This document shows, piece after piece, positions 21,609 to 31,957 of a stretch of 64,000 nt of DNA (positions within the stretch are counted from its first letter, which is position 1; each line of letters opens with the position of its first letter). The DNA comes from Lasiosphaeria ovina (Eukaryota; Ascomycota; Sordariomycetes; Sordariales; Lasiosphaeriaceae). Where the stretch lies: assembly GCA_033439765.1 (NCBI GenBank), contig JAULSN010000008.1, positions 2,294,001 through 2,358,000 on the forward strand, written 5' to 3'. The translations under genes were made by a program, and so were the position numbers. The notes beneath the pieces were generated by a model. It did no database searches, was not told the origin of the DNA, and saw only the letters and a list, made by a program, of their open reading frames with translations.

Positions 21609-22793
21609 ATGTCCTTGCGTCGCCGGGCCAAGTCCGTGCCAGCGACGTCAGCAACCTCAGCAGCTGCCATGATGACGATGCGAATGGCAACGGCGCTGCC
21701 AGTTGTGCTGGCCTTGACGCTTCTGGTAGCCTTCTTCCCAACCGCCGCTCGTGCCCAGCAACAGCTTGTCTTCCTCAACGGCAACTACGAGACGCCAAGG
21801 GGCAAGCCGATCCCCCTCAAATGGACGGGCAACCGAGGCCCCGTCAACATCACCCTCATGAATGGCCTTGATGAGAACCTGCAACGCGTCCTCGTCGTCG
21901 TCACTGGCTATGCCGGCCCCCCGCCCGACAGCTTCGTCTTCAACCCGCCCTCGGACTTGCCCACAGACTTCTACGAGATTCAGATCGAGGATGGCGTCAG
22001 CAATCCAGACTATACGCCGCGATTTCAGTACCCTGTGCCGGCTGACGACATACGGCCGCCGTCGTCCTCAACAGCTTCTCAGCAAACATCATCATCCACC
22101 TCGGCTTCTACTCCCACCGGCCCTTCCACTGCCTCACCAGAAGACTCCGCTTCTACCTTGGTAGTCACCGGAACCAGGCCCTCTCAGAGCGTCGAACCCA
22201 CCAGCACCCTCAGGTCGGACGGCAACGCGGCGCAGCCCAGCTCCAGCGAGGCAAGCAGCACGGGTGGGCTCAGCGCCGCCGCACGGGGCGGCATCGGTGC
22301 TGGTGCGGCGGTCGCCGGTGTCGTGCTCCTCGGGCTACTGGGCTGCATGCTCTACCGGCAGGGCCAGCGCGCAGCCGAGCGTCGGCTCGCGGCTCCTGTA
22401 GTGCACGAGCCGCCGCCTGGCCGGTCATCAAAGTGGCCGCGGATGCACGTGACACCCCGCGGCGACAAAGCCCAACCCACCGACTTTGTTGAGCTTCCGC
22501 ATGAGATGGACCACAAGGAACTCTGGGGTAGTCCCGGAAAAGACTCGGCGCGGGGCCGGGCCGAGCTCGCCGCCACCAGGTCAGTCATTCCGAAAGGATA
22601 TGTGACGGTCTACTACGACGCTGCATCCACCCCGAGCAGCACGATGCTGAATGGCAGTACCGCCGCCGCCAGCAGTGCCGGAGCAGACTACTCGGCGGTG
22701 TCCCCGATGACAGAGACGGGTAACGGCTGGGTGGGGCCGGTTGAGATGCCGACTTCCGAGCCTCAGTATCGGCGGAGTCAACACAAGGACTGA
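21609..22793 (+). CDS. Kre9/Knh1-like single-pass surface membrane protein
   Basis: A secretory protein of about 394 residues. An N-terminal hydrophobic signal (ALPVVLALTLLVAFF, cleavage expected after ARA) is followed by a short beta domain. That domain has the P.G.PI.LKWTGNRGPVNITLMNG pattern seen in Kre9/Knh1-type extracellular domains of fungal wall proteins. Next come a Ser/Thr-rich, probably O-mannosylated stalk (about 150-220), one transmembrane helix (GIGAGAAVAGVVLLGLLGCML) and a basic cytoplasmic tail of about 150 residues. The layout resembles WSC/Mid2-like wall sensors, although no WSC cysteines are present. ATG codons at 21585, 21609 and 21669 are all in frame. I chose 21609 for its gcgaccATGtc context; 21669 would give a more compact signal peptide. 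The role, possibly wall sensing or assembly, is inferred. Confidence 0.75.
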   Translation: MSLRRRAKSVPATSATSAAAMMTMRMATALPVVLALTLLVAFFPTAARAQQQLVFLNGNYETPRGKPIPLKWTGNRGPVNITLMNGLDENLQRVLVVVTGYAGPPPDSFVFNPPSDLPTDFYEIQIEDGVSNPDYTPRFQYPVPADDIRPPSSSTASQQTSSSTSASTPTGPSTASPEDSASTLVVTGTRPSQSVEPTSTLRSDGNAAQPSSSEASSTGGLSAAARGGIGAGAAVAGVVLLGLLGCMLYRQGQRAAERRLAAPVVHEPPPGRSSKWPRMHVTPRGDKAQPTDFVELPHEMDHKELWGSPGKDSARGRAELAATRSVIPKGYVTVYYDAASTPSSTMLNGSTAAASSAGADYSAVSPMTETGNGWVGPVEMPTSEPQYRRSQHKD

Positions 22794-23532
22794 CGACGAA
22801 GGAGAGAGAGAGTGCAGATATTTTCATCCGATAATCTTGTATAATTAATGGTTTTGGGATAAAGGTACAGGTAATGGGTTTACAGGATCGCTCCAAACAA
22901 TTAGGGCAACGGCATGGCATCGGAGTCACACAGTGTCTTGTATATAACCATGGTAACAGGTTTCTAGAGACTGGCTGTATATAAAGCAAAGGAGGGCGAG
23001 GGAAAGTGGGAAATCAATATTTGATTATCTGACTATTTGCGAGTAGCATCAGAGCACGGTCTACGCGGTAACTACCCGTCTTGCTCAATAAGAGACAGGA
23101 GAGGGCATGGCAACTCCAGTCAATCCGTATTACTAGCCCCCCAATGTCACTCACAAACGTAAATATTGGAATCTGCTTACTCAGGTCCAGGAAACACACC
23201 AAGCGTTGGAGCAAGTAAGCTTACCTCCTCACCCACCGCTCATCCCATAGGTCACATCGTAAGTTTGTTTAGGTCAAGTCAGCCTGTCTGTGCCTCTCTA
23301 GGACTCTAGGTGGCGAGTTGATTTCCAATTAGGCCGGGTACGGTTACGGCATGCCACTGCGGGCTAAGGGTGTCGGCCACAGTACTTGAGAGCATCTGTG
23401 TCACCTAGAACAGGTATAAAGATTGGCCATACTTCCATTTCTCTATCTCGATTTTGTCTCTTCCGGTGTGAGCTTTCAAATACCGTCCGCACTATACCAG
23501 TCTCGCACCCATCCAAACGCACAAAAGCAAAC
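22794..23532. other. intergenic spacer and promoter of the secreted protein gene
   Basis: No gene seen. A GAGAGAGAG run follows the membrane-protein stop. The last 100 bases are CT/CA-rich and TATA-containing (GGTATAAAG at about 23411), typical of the promoters of small secreted protein genes. Confidence 0.4.
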
Positions 23533-23893
23533 ATGCAGCTCTTCGTCCTCGCCTCCTCTCTCCTGCTGGGACTCGCGATGGGAGCCCCAGCCCCCGTGTC
23601 AGCGGCGGCAATCGACTCGCGCCAGACTTCCCCGGCTCAAGGGACGTGCAGCACCGTGACAAACCAGTGCACCATCGTGACGCCGGCGGGGCTTGCCGGC
23701 CTGCAGGTCAACTGCGCATATGGCGGCGGGATCGGGCCCATCTTCCCCGGGCACAACTGCACAGCTACTGGGAATGCATGTTGCTCTCTCTGTCGCTAAT
23801 CTTTGTTTGTGATGAGATGTCGTGGCTAATCTTTTGCGTGTTGGTTAGCCGTGCACATGGAGTGGTCTCTTTGGCCCTGTCAACTGCACTTGA
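23533..23893 (+). CDS. small secreted six-cysteine protein (effector-like)
   Basis: Exon 1 23533-23775 and exon 2 23849-23893 encode 95 residues. The intron (73 bases) starts with GC rather than GT (AAT|GCATGT) and ends TTAG. It restores the C-terminus PCTWSGLFGPVNCT and an even set of six cysteines. Reading through instead gives a shorter tail ending CCSLCR with seven cysteines. A signal peptide (MQLFVLASSLLLGLAMG) is followed by a short propeptide-like stretch ending in a dibasic-like site (DSRQ). The mature part is about 60 residues, Gly/Thr-rich, with YGGGIGPIFPGHNC in the middle. It is secreted; the function is unknown, and an effector, antimicrobial or wall-surface role are all possible. 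The GC donor should be tested with transcripts. Confidence 0.7.
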
Positions 23894-24645
23894 GTGTTTT
23901 CTCTTGAGCAGAATTCCCATTTCAGGCGGAATGAGAAGATGATGGGCTCTCCAAGACAAGCTAGATCGCTGAATGGTGTGTGATACTATGCGTTTGAGTT
24001 GATTTGTGTGTTTGCACTACCAATAGTTCATTCAAAGTGCAATATTATCTATCATGGATTCAAAAGATACTCACCTGGACAATGACTATCTCATAATCGT
24101 GCCTTGCATTGTTGAGACTTGCCTTTTGCGTAAGCTAGCTTGGATTATTTATGAGCATGAATAACTGATTCAATGTCTTCGGACCAGGAGAAAGCACAAC
24201 GAAGGAACTGCTTGACCTCCTCTTTCTTGCAGAGCCTAGAAAGATATCACTTGCCGATCGGGCAGTGTATGACGAGCGCTCTTTCCTTCTAGCTTCAAAT
24301 TCCTTGGTTGGTCGGAAGGAGCTAGTGTGGCAAGCAGTTCCAAAAGAAGAAGGATGTCCCAAGAATACAGCAAAAGAGCAAGAAGGAGAGAGCGGAAAAC
24401 TTTGGGGATAAAATGGCGTGCCTTTGACCCGACTCTTCTCAATTTTTCTCGTTCTTTGCACAGCCAACAACCACAAGCCAATCCCATACTTACTGTCTTG
24501 TTCGTATCTTCATTCATCATCGTCAAAGCACTCATATTCAGGAGCTCTCAGCCAAACAACAGTCACGTCCGACGCGTCATCTTCCTCAACCATACCAAGC
24601 AAAGACTTTACAACCACCAGCACACACAGACGCCCACCAGTTACC
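23894..24645. other. intergenic spacer, cerato-platanin promoter
   Basis: AT-rich downstream of the small secreted protein, then pyrimidine-rich before 24646. Minus-strand open frames around 24135-24535 carry no motif. Confidence 0.4.
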
Positions 24646-25151
24646 ATGCTTTTCTCCAAGATCTTCGCCGGAATTTGCTCTCTTGCTTCTGCGGTATCCG
24701 CCATCGCCGGTACGTTGCATAGCTAGCTATAGCTATGCAAGCCCTACTACCTGCAAGAACAAAGTGTGCTAACTTTTGGTGTCTGCTATCTAAAGTCACT
24801 TACGATGCGGGTTACGACGACGCCAGCCGGACGCTCGAGGATCTGATGTGCTCGGACGGCGAGAACGGCGTCATGTGGAAGTACGGGTGGGAGACACAAG
24901 CTGATGTACCCAGCTTCCCATACATTGGCGGTGTCCAGACAATCAGCGAGTGGAATTCGACCAACTGCGGTACTTGCTGGCAGGCGACGTACCGGGGCAA
25001 GACAATCTACATCCTGGCCATTGACTTCACGACCCAGGGGCTGAACATTGGCTTCGACGCCATGAATGACCTGACGAGCGGGCGGGCGTGGGCTCTGGGC
25101 CGCGTCGATGCCATTGTCACCGAGGTGCCTCTCAGCAGCTGTGGCTTGTGA
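24646..25151 (+). CDS. cerato-platanin (SnodProt-type secreted protein)
   Basis: Exons 24646-24709 and 24796-25151, separated by an 86-base GT-AG intron placed inside the signal-peptide region, give 139 residues. The signal peptide (MLFSKIFAGICSLASAVSAIA) is followed directly by VTYDAGYDDASRTL, a conserved cerato-platanin start. Then come CSDGENG, WNSTNCGTCW and the C-terminal SSCGL. The four cysteines form the two disulfides of the family, and the length is typical. Cerato-platanins are secreted, double-psi beta-barrel proteins that bind chitin oligomers, self-assemble at surfaces and act as elicitors of plant defence. The gene sits in a run of secreted-protein genes (small secreted protein upstream, RNase T2 downstream). 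Confidence 0.93.
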
Positions 25152-25321
25152 AAGGGAGACGTCCTCGATGGGTATTTGCATTCGGATTTCCTCGCACTCA
25201 TGGCTGTATGTGAAGGGGCTAGGTCTACCATGGAGGGAAGGACTAGGGAGACAAAAGGCGGCGGACGAAAGAGCATTGAAGTATTTAGTATCTCCTGTAA
25301 TGCACTAATCGAGTAATGCCA

Positions 25322-26569
25322 TCAAGGCTGGTTTTTTTCACCTTCGTCCCAACGAGATTTGTTCTTCAGGAAGCAGACCAGATCTGCAAGCATCGCATCA
25401 GAGTACCAGTGTCCGAGACCCCTGTACTCATTCCATGCCACATCAAGTCCCAACCCGTTCAGGCATTCTGCCGCGCCTCGGGCAAGACTCACATGAACTT
25501 TCTCGTCCCTGTCACCGTGTCCAAAGAACAGCAGAGTGTTAAAGACCCATGGACGGCGTTCTGGAATTTGGCCGCCAAGCTCCAACTTCTCCTGAAGGGT
25601 CCGGACGGCTGCTACAGCTGGGTCTGACACCTTTGCAGGCGGTATGGATAAACCGCCCTCATCGCCGGAGTGGGCGAATGGATCAAAGTCGTCTTCCCAG
25701 CAAGTCCCATGATCCTCATGTCTTCCATCCTCGTCTTCCTCGTCCTCTAAGTCCTCCTCGTCCTCCTCATATTCTTCATCTTTCTCGTCAATGTTGTCGT
25801 CATTGTTGCGTTCATCATATTCATCAACACTACCACCCCCAGACTCTCCCGTTTCCAATTCTTGCTCCTCCTCATCGTCATCACTACAGTCCGTAGCCAC
25901 TCCCTCCTCGGAGCCCATCCTAGACCTCTCTGCATCCTTTGGGTTCAGAAGATGCGACATGAACGGCAGCCAGCCGCACATGCCGACCGCGGCAGCCAGC
26001 GGCTCCCCGTCCCACAGCAGCAGCGCCACCAGGCTGGCCGCGCACCCCTGACTCAGTCCCCCGAGCACCACGTTCTGCGCGCCGCCCACCAAGGCCATCT
26101 CCCGCCGCACCAGCCCGTGCAGGTAGCCGACCGTCTGCTGCAGCCCGTCGACCATCATCCCCTCGTGCACGGCTGCTGCTGCCGCGTGCCGCGGCGAGTC
26201 CACGTGCCAGCTGTCGAACCACTGCCGCACGAGGCTGCGCTTGTAGATGGTGGCGCGGCCTCGGGGCGCCGTGGGGAAGACGAAGCGCGCGTGCGGAAAC
26301 GCTGCCGCCAGAGTTGTGATGTCTTTGTGTTGGCCGGCGCCGTCTTCTGTGTCACACTTGCTGCTGCTGCTGCTGGGCTGCTGATGTTGTCCGTTCTCGG
26401 GCAGAGGCAGAGGGAGCAGGAAAGGCGTCTGCAACAGCGTTGGTCCAAACTTGGCCGCGCTGGAGCCGCGCCCGTGGAGCAGGATGAAGGTCTGCTTGTG
26501 TAGCGATCCCAGCAGAGGCTCCACGACCAGCGGCTCCGAAAACGAGCCGCGAACTGGGTCCGACGCCAT
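25322..26569 (-). CDS. carboxylesterase/acyl-protein-thioesterase-like hydrolase with acidic insert
   Basis: A 415-residue single exon of the phospholipase/carboxylesterase (Abhydrolase_2) family. TFILLHGRGSSAAKF near the N-terminus forms the first strand and oxyanion loop. GLSQG at 171-175 holds nucleophile Ser173. GHGDRDEKV near 365 supplies the acid and GLGHWYS near 393 the His. Relatives are about 220-290 residues long. The extra length comes from a Gln/Ser-rich loop (about 58-80) and, between strands, an 80-residue insert (about 228-310) composed almost entirely of Glu and Asp, with runs such as EEDEEDLEDEEDEDG. The insert lies between the nucleophile and the acid, so the triad is preserved. 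Family members deacylate proteins or small esters. It is convergent with the cerato-platanin gene, with only 170 bases between stops. Confidence 0.82.
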   Translation of the reverse strand: MASDPVRGSFSEPLVVEPLLGSLHKQTFILLHGRGSSAAKFGPTLLQTPFLLPLPLPENGQHQQPSSSSSKCDTEDGAGQHKDITTLAAAFPHARFVFPTAPRGRATIYKRSLVRQWFDSWHVDSPRHAAAAAVHEGMMVDGLQQTVGYLHGLVRREMALVGGAQNVVLGGLSQGCAASLVALLLWDGEPLAAAVGMCGWLPFMSHLLNPKDAERSRMGSEEGVATDCSDDDEEEQELETGESGGGSVDEYDERNNDDNIDEKDEEYEEDEEDLEDEEDEDGRHEDHGTCWEDDFDPFAHSGDEGGLSIPPAKVSDPAVAAVRTLQEKLELGGQIPERRPWVFNTLLFFGHGDRDEKVHVSLARGAAECLNGLGLDVAWNEYRGLGHWYSDAMLADLVCFLKNKSRWDEGEKNQP

Positions 26570-27350
26570 GGTGACTCTGTCTACCTGCCTATGGGATATA
26601 TGTTGGACGGTGAGGTATCCCTCGTCGGCTGGTTTGTCGGTTTGAGTGACTGTGGCTTGCTTTCAGGGGGTGATGGCCCTTTGCCTCCCTCTACTGCTAG
26701 AAGAGAAAATCCATAGCAAGACAGGATTGATGGAGTGGCATGTTGTATCATCGCCTCCATTCTAATAGTAGAGCTCAAATTTCCACATCGTTGAGGTTGG
26801 TCCTCTCCATAGCTGTGCGATGCAGCGCTGAAACCACAGGTGTTTGGCGGGGTTTGGTGCACTACTTATTTACTGCTTGCGCTTTGCTTCGCTGTCTGCT
26901 TCTAGGAAAGGAAATAGAGCATGGCATCAAGTTTATCTCAGCATCTGGATTAATTATTTAGAGTTTCTTTTTCGCAGTCAGCCTTCAATTGTTGACTCAC
27001 GTCTCACGTCATGGGTGTGACCTCAAAGTTTGCAGCGGTTGGTTCCTGACGAGGCTGCTTATGTGCCCGCCTTAGTGTTTGGGAAAACCGGGGTCCCGTG
27101 CCCCAAGCTTCCCCAGATCCAGCCAACCAGGGTCCCCGGGCAGCGCCAATCTCAGCCTTAAGCAGGGGTCAGTGGAGACAGACAATCGGCTGCCTTATCG
27201 AGGTTTATCCATTCAGATGGGCACCAGCTCTCCTCAACAACTACGAGCTCCCCGGTTTCCATCCCATCCTCTGCGCTGCATCAGGAACTAAACTACCGCA
27301 TTACCGTCCTTGCGCCGATTGAGCGCTGCGACTAGGAACACAACGAAACG
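26570..27350. other. bidirectional promoter region
   Basis: 781 bases between two divergent genes, the acidic hydrolase (minus) and ribonuclease T2 (plus). No gene seen and no long repeat. TG-rich and C-rich tracts near 27090-27140. Confidence 0.4.
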
Positions 27351-28571
27351 ATGACGCAGGCCTTGTCGCTGCGCGGGCTGTTCTCGTACGCCAGCAACCT
27401 GCTGTCGCAGATCCCAGCCGCACTCGTCGACAGCACCAGCGCGCCACTACCGCCTAGCGATGTTCAACTCTACTACCCCCTCAGCGGCGCGCCGTCATGT
27501 CCCCTCGACGGCCCGATGAGCTGCCACAACAGCACCCCTATCGCGGACGATTCGTGCTGCTTCGTCTACCCCGGCGGGCGCATGCTGTTGACGCAGTTCT
27601 GGGACCAAAAGACGCACGCTGGCGGCGCCGAGACGGACTGGACACTGCATGGGCTATGGTGGGTACACTGGATTATTTTTGGCTTGGGACCTCATCTCCG
27701 ACGCATGACAAGAGACTTGTGTCTGCTACATCATTACTGCCGCTATGAAGTGGCGGTAATGGTTGGCAGGTTCAGGGGGCAGTCGTGGGGAGTTGGCCAG
27801 GAACAGGAAATAGGAAACAAAAGAAGATCCGTGCTGACGAACAACCCCCCTGGGGGTGTATCAACACTAGGCCCGATCTCTGCGACGGTACCTACGACCA
27901 GTTCTGCCATATGACACCACAGTTCAACAACATCACGGCCGTGCTCGAGCACTACGGGCAAGACGACCTCATTGAGTTCATGAACCGGTTCTGGCTTGCC
28001 GCGTCGTACGTGTCCACCTTCCCCCCTGCCCTATTTTCGGCAATGATGGAATAGCCTCTGATATGGAGAGGGGACGTTGAGATATATCTTCTCGTTGAAT
28101 GGGGCTAACACCAGAGTTTCTGGTCGCAGTGGGTCAAACTCGCGGCTCTGGCAGCACGAGTTCAATAAACACGCCACCTGTATCAACACACTTGCGCCCG
28201 CATGCTACGGCGAGCTGCATACCCCGGGGATGGAGGTCGTTGACTACTTCACGCGTGCCTCGGCTCTATTCCGCATGCTGGACACGTACTCCGCGCTAGA
28301 AAGGGCCGGCATTGTGCCGCATAGTCGCCGGCACTACCCCCTGGTGGACATTCAGAGCGCGCTGGAGAAGTTTAGCGGTGGTAGGGTGGTGCTCCGGTGC
28401 ACTGGGCGGAGAGATGTCTTGCATGAGGCGTGGTACGTCTACTTCGTCAAGGGGAGCCTGCAGAGCGGAGAATTTGTGCCAGCCCAGGAGCTCGGGAGAG
28501 AGGGTAATGCGGGTAACTGCGCGCCCTGGGTCAAATACCTCCCTAAGATGCCAAGGGAAGACGAGTTGTAA
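27351..28571 (+). CDS. ribonuclease T2 family endoribonuclease
   Basis: Three exons, 27351-27658, 27871-28005 and 28130-28571, give 294 residues. The introns, 212 and 124 bases, are long for this window. Splicing regenerates both catalytic segments: CAS I TDWTLHGLWPDLCDG, with His100, and CAS II LWQHEFNKHATC, with His157, Glu158, Lys161 and His162. These mark an active T2 fold, which cleaves RNA via 2',3'-cyclic phosphates with little base specificity. Conserved cysteines flank both motifs (CCFVYPGG, FCHMTP, GNCAPW). The N-terminus (MTQALSLRGLFSYASNLLSQ) is only weakly signal-peptide-like. Either secretion is inefficiently predicted here or the first exon lies further upstream. T2 enzymes usually act in the vacuole or outside the cell. 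Confidence 0.88.
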
Positions 28572-29876
28572 TGCACGGGCTGTTTCTCAAGGGGGAAAGG
28601 TGGTTTGCTTCGTTATCCATATATTATTGATTATTGTACTAGCTTTCTAATTTACCAACTTGATTTTTGGAGGATCACACCCAACAGGAAATGGAGAACA
28701 ATGCTGCCCCTAGCCCGGCATACAAGCCATATCCAACGTGACCAGGCTGGTCCGTTTCGGTTATTATCAGAGTCTCGAGGAGGTTGGTGGCGAGTCCCCG
28801 GGTTCTCTGAGACTCGATGCCCCTTGGTCTACAGCCGAGGATCTCCCTCTGTGCGAGGAGCTGGCCTTGTCGATCTGAGCACACAGCATGTGCAACCACA
28901 AAACGGCGCGTTGTCTCGGGCAGGCCCTCGTGGTTGAGGTACAGTACATACATACACGTGCAAGTCAGCCCAGCCCAGACAGGAGAGCGATGATCGCTCA
29001 AAACCTAGTGCGAAATCGAGTTGAGACCCCCCTCAAGCCGACATCCGAGCTTCTTCATGCTCCCACCCCCGAACCGAGCAGCAAAGGACCGACTTGGCCA
29101 TGCGCGTAGCGGTGCAAGCGCGCGGAGGTGTGTGTAAAGAAAGGGAAACAGCCCCCCCCCCGGTTGGGGCTCGCGACAACCATATCCCCATTCCGGTCGT
29201 TGATGTAGACGTGGGGCCCTTCCAGACGTTTTCCCCCGCTTCTTCCCAAGAAACACGCGCGCGCGGCCATGTGTGTGGGCGAGCGCAAAAACGTGGGATG
29301 ATCTTGCGGGACCTGCAGGGTGACTGACTTCCATGCTGAATGTGCGGGGAAGAACAAGAAACCTGGCGAGGAGCCTCCCCGCACACAAAACCCCAAACAT
29401 CATCATCGGCCCGACAAGAAGCGGCCCAGAGCTAGTTGGGCATCGTGCGTCGTGCAGTAGTACTGTAGCCAGCACCAACGGAAGCCAAACTAGCTAGCCC
29501 CTCCCAAAGTCTTTGTGAAAGGGATGTAAAACACCCTCTTGAGGTCTCTTGTATTGCCCTTGCGGAGAAGGACGTAAGGACATGGTGGAGAGCTTGAAAA
29601 TACTGCCTGCTCACTACACGTATAGAATTACAGGGACTCACTGCTATATTCTAGCGCTCGGATCCCTCCGCGTTAGGGGCTTGGTACTGAGTAGGTAGGA
29701 ATCGATTGCACACTCCTTACATAATCGTCAGTTGGGCTGCTTAGCTACAGTAGTAACCGAGTCCCTAACGCTTCCATGGTTTCCGTTGCGGGGATGGTTT
29801 TAGAGCCGCCCACTTCCCCGATATCCACCTCCATTGGTACGGTCCTTGGCTGCCTTAGTTCCACTACGCCTTGAAC
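28572..29876. other. intergenic, GC-skewed with C-run and repeated motifs
   Basis: No supported gene. Open frames on both strands at 29000-29480 overlap each other and have no motifs. A C-run lies at about 29150-29161. Two segments, about 29474-29501 and 29649-29684, are found again in reverse orientation beyond the tRNA-synthetase gene (see findings). Confidence 0.4.
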
Positions 29877-31957
29877 ATGGCTTCTATGACGACCTTGAAC
29901 GGCAGTAGATTCGACAGGTCGCTGTTTGAATCAGTCTTGAAACGACGATTCTTCTTCACCGAGGCCTTCGAGATCTACCGTCTTTCGCCCAACTTCAAGG
30001 GCGACAACCGTGGTCTCTACGACTACGGACCGCCAGGAACAGCCTTGCAGACAAATATTGTCAATGCCTAGAGGAAGCACTTTGTTCTCGAGGAAAACAT
30101 TCTGGAGCTAGACTGCAGCGTACTGACACCAGAGCTTGTCCTCAAGACAAGTGGCCATGTCGACAAGTTCGCCGACTGGATGTGCAAGGACCCCACCAAG
30201 GGTGAATACCTAAGAGCCGATCACCTCGTTGAGAATGTCCTGGAATCACGACTCTCGCGGGGGCTAAGCGGACCTTGCAAGGACTCTCCAAAGTTGGACG
30301 ATGCAGCCATTTCTGAATATAATGACATCCTTGCCAAGGTCAGCATTGGTTTGTTAATTCCGTCTGCCTGATCCTTCTGCCATTTTGTATCTGGTGAATA
30401 ACCCCACAATTTGGCGAATTGCAGATTGACAACTACGATGGCCCCCAACTTGGTGAGCTGATCACACGGCTCGATATTCGAAATCCAGACGGCAACGGCG
30501 AGGTCAACCCGCCAATCCCTTTCAATTTGATGTTCAAATCTACGATTGGCCCTAGTTCAGCTGCACCTGTCTACCTCCGTCCCGAGACGGCCCAGGGTCA
30601 GTTCTTGAACTTCAAGAAGCTTCTCGACTATAACCAGGGCTCGATGCCGTTCGCGTCTGCTAGCGTTGGAAAGGCTTATAGAAACGAGATCTCGCCCAGG
30701 TCTGGGCTTCTCCGAGTCAGGGAGTTCCTAATGGCTGAGATAGAGCATTTTGTCGACCCCGAAAACAAGCAGCACGCCCGGTTTTCCGAAGTCTGCAACG
30801 TCAAGTTGCCTCTCCTTGATAAGGAGAAGCAGCTTGCTGGAAACACGACGCCTCAGACGCTGACCGTAGGAGAAGCGGTCGAATCCAAGGTGGTTGACAA
30901 CGAAACCCTTGGCTACTTCCTGGGAAGAGTCATGCTGTTTCTCCTCAAGACCGGAATCGACCCCTTAAAGGTTCGGTTTAGGCAGCATATGGACAATGAA
31001 ATGGCGCACTATGCATGTGACTGCTGGGATGCCGAGCTCCTGACGAGCTACGGCTGGATCGAGTGCGTTGGATGTGCTGATCGGAGCGCATACGACTTGA
31101 CAGTACACTCAAAGTACACGGGCACTCCTTTGGTCGTTAAACAAGTCCTGTCCGAGCCTGTCAAGGTGGAGGAATGGGAGGCGGCATTGGAAAAGAAGCT
31201 CGTCGGCCCACGTTTCAAGCGCGATGCGAAGGCCATACAAACAAGCGTTGAGGGTCTCGATCAGACCTCCCTTGAGCAGTTGGCCACTCAGCTCAGAGAA
31301 ACCGGGGCTGTGACCATCAATACGCCCGTCTTGTCTGACGGCAGTACTTCTGTGGAGCTCTCGAGCGATCTTCTGGCTATATACAAAGTGACTCGTACTT
31401 CGAACACGCGCGAATATACCCCGAATGTCATTGAACCATCATTCGGTATTGGCCGGATTCTGTACGGTCTCCTTGAACAGGTTTATTGGCATCGGCCCCA
31501 CGATGCTGCAAGAGCAGTACGCTACGTCGGACCATTGTGTGAGACTACCTTTACTGACAGATCCTTTTAGGTATTATCATTGCCCCTTTCTGTGGCACCA
31601 ATCAAAGTGCTGATTGTTCCTCTCTCCGCTCAACCCCAATTCATACCCCTTGTCCGTAAACTCTCTGCTCGGCTGCGTTCCTTGGGGATCTCCAACAACG
31701 TTGATTCGTCTAGTGCGTCTATCGGCAAGAGATATGCACGAAATGACGAGCTTGGCACGCCGCTGGGCATCACTATTGACTTTGACACACTGGCAGATGG
31801 TTCCATCACCCTTAGGGAGCGAGACAACATGACCCAGCTTCGGGGTTCGGAAGATGAGGTGGTTCAAGCAGTGAAGAACCTAGCAGATAGCACAGAGTCG
31901 TGGGAAGAGATCTCGCAGCGATTGCAGCCGTTTTTGGGCCAAGGCCAGGAGGACTAG
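29877..31957 (+). pseudogene. GRS1: glycyl-tRNA synthetase with one in-frame TAG
   Basis: Exons 29877-30338, 30425-31516 and 31571-31957 (introns of 86 and 54 bases, all phase 0) reconstruct 646 codons, normal for a eukaryotic alpha2 class II GlyRS. Everything expected is present: the N-terminal RRFFFTEAFEIY and [35 protein letters not shown]; motif 2 YRNEISPRSGLLRVREFLMA; motif 3 EPSFGIGRILYG; and the C-terminal anticodon-binding domain (KVLIVPLS, SIGKRYARNDELGTP). Codon 65 is TAG (30069-30071) where relatives have Trp ([18 protein letters not shown]). A single G-to-A change would explain it. No other frame damage is visible. Possibilities are a recent pseudogene or second copy, a sequencing error, or readthrough. 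No mitochondrial presequence is seen. Confidence 0.85.

Noticed and set aside
30069..30071. TAG as a reassigned sense codon
   Set aside because: Other intact genes in the window end in TAG, including this gene itself, so the codon is a normal stop here.
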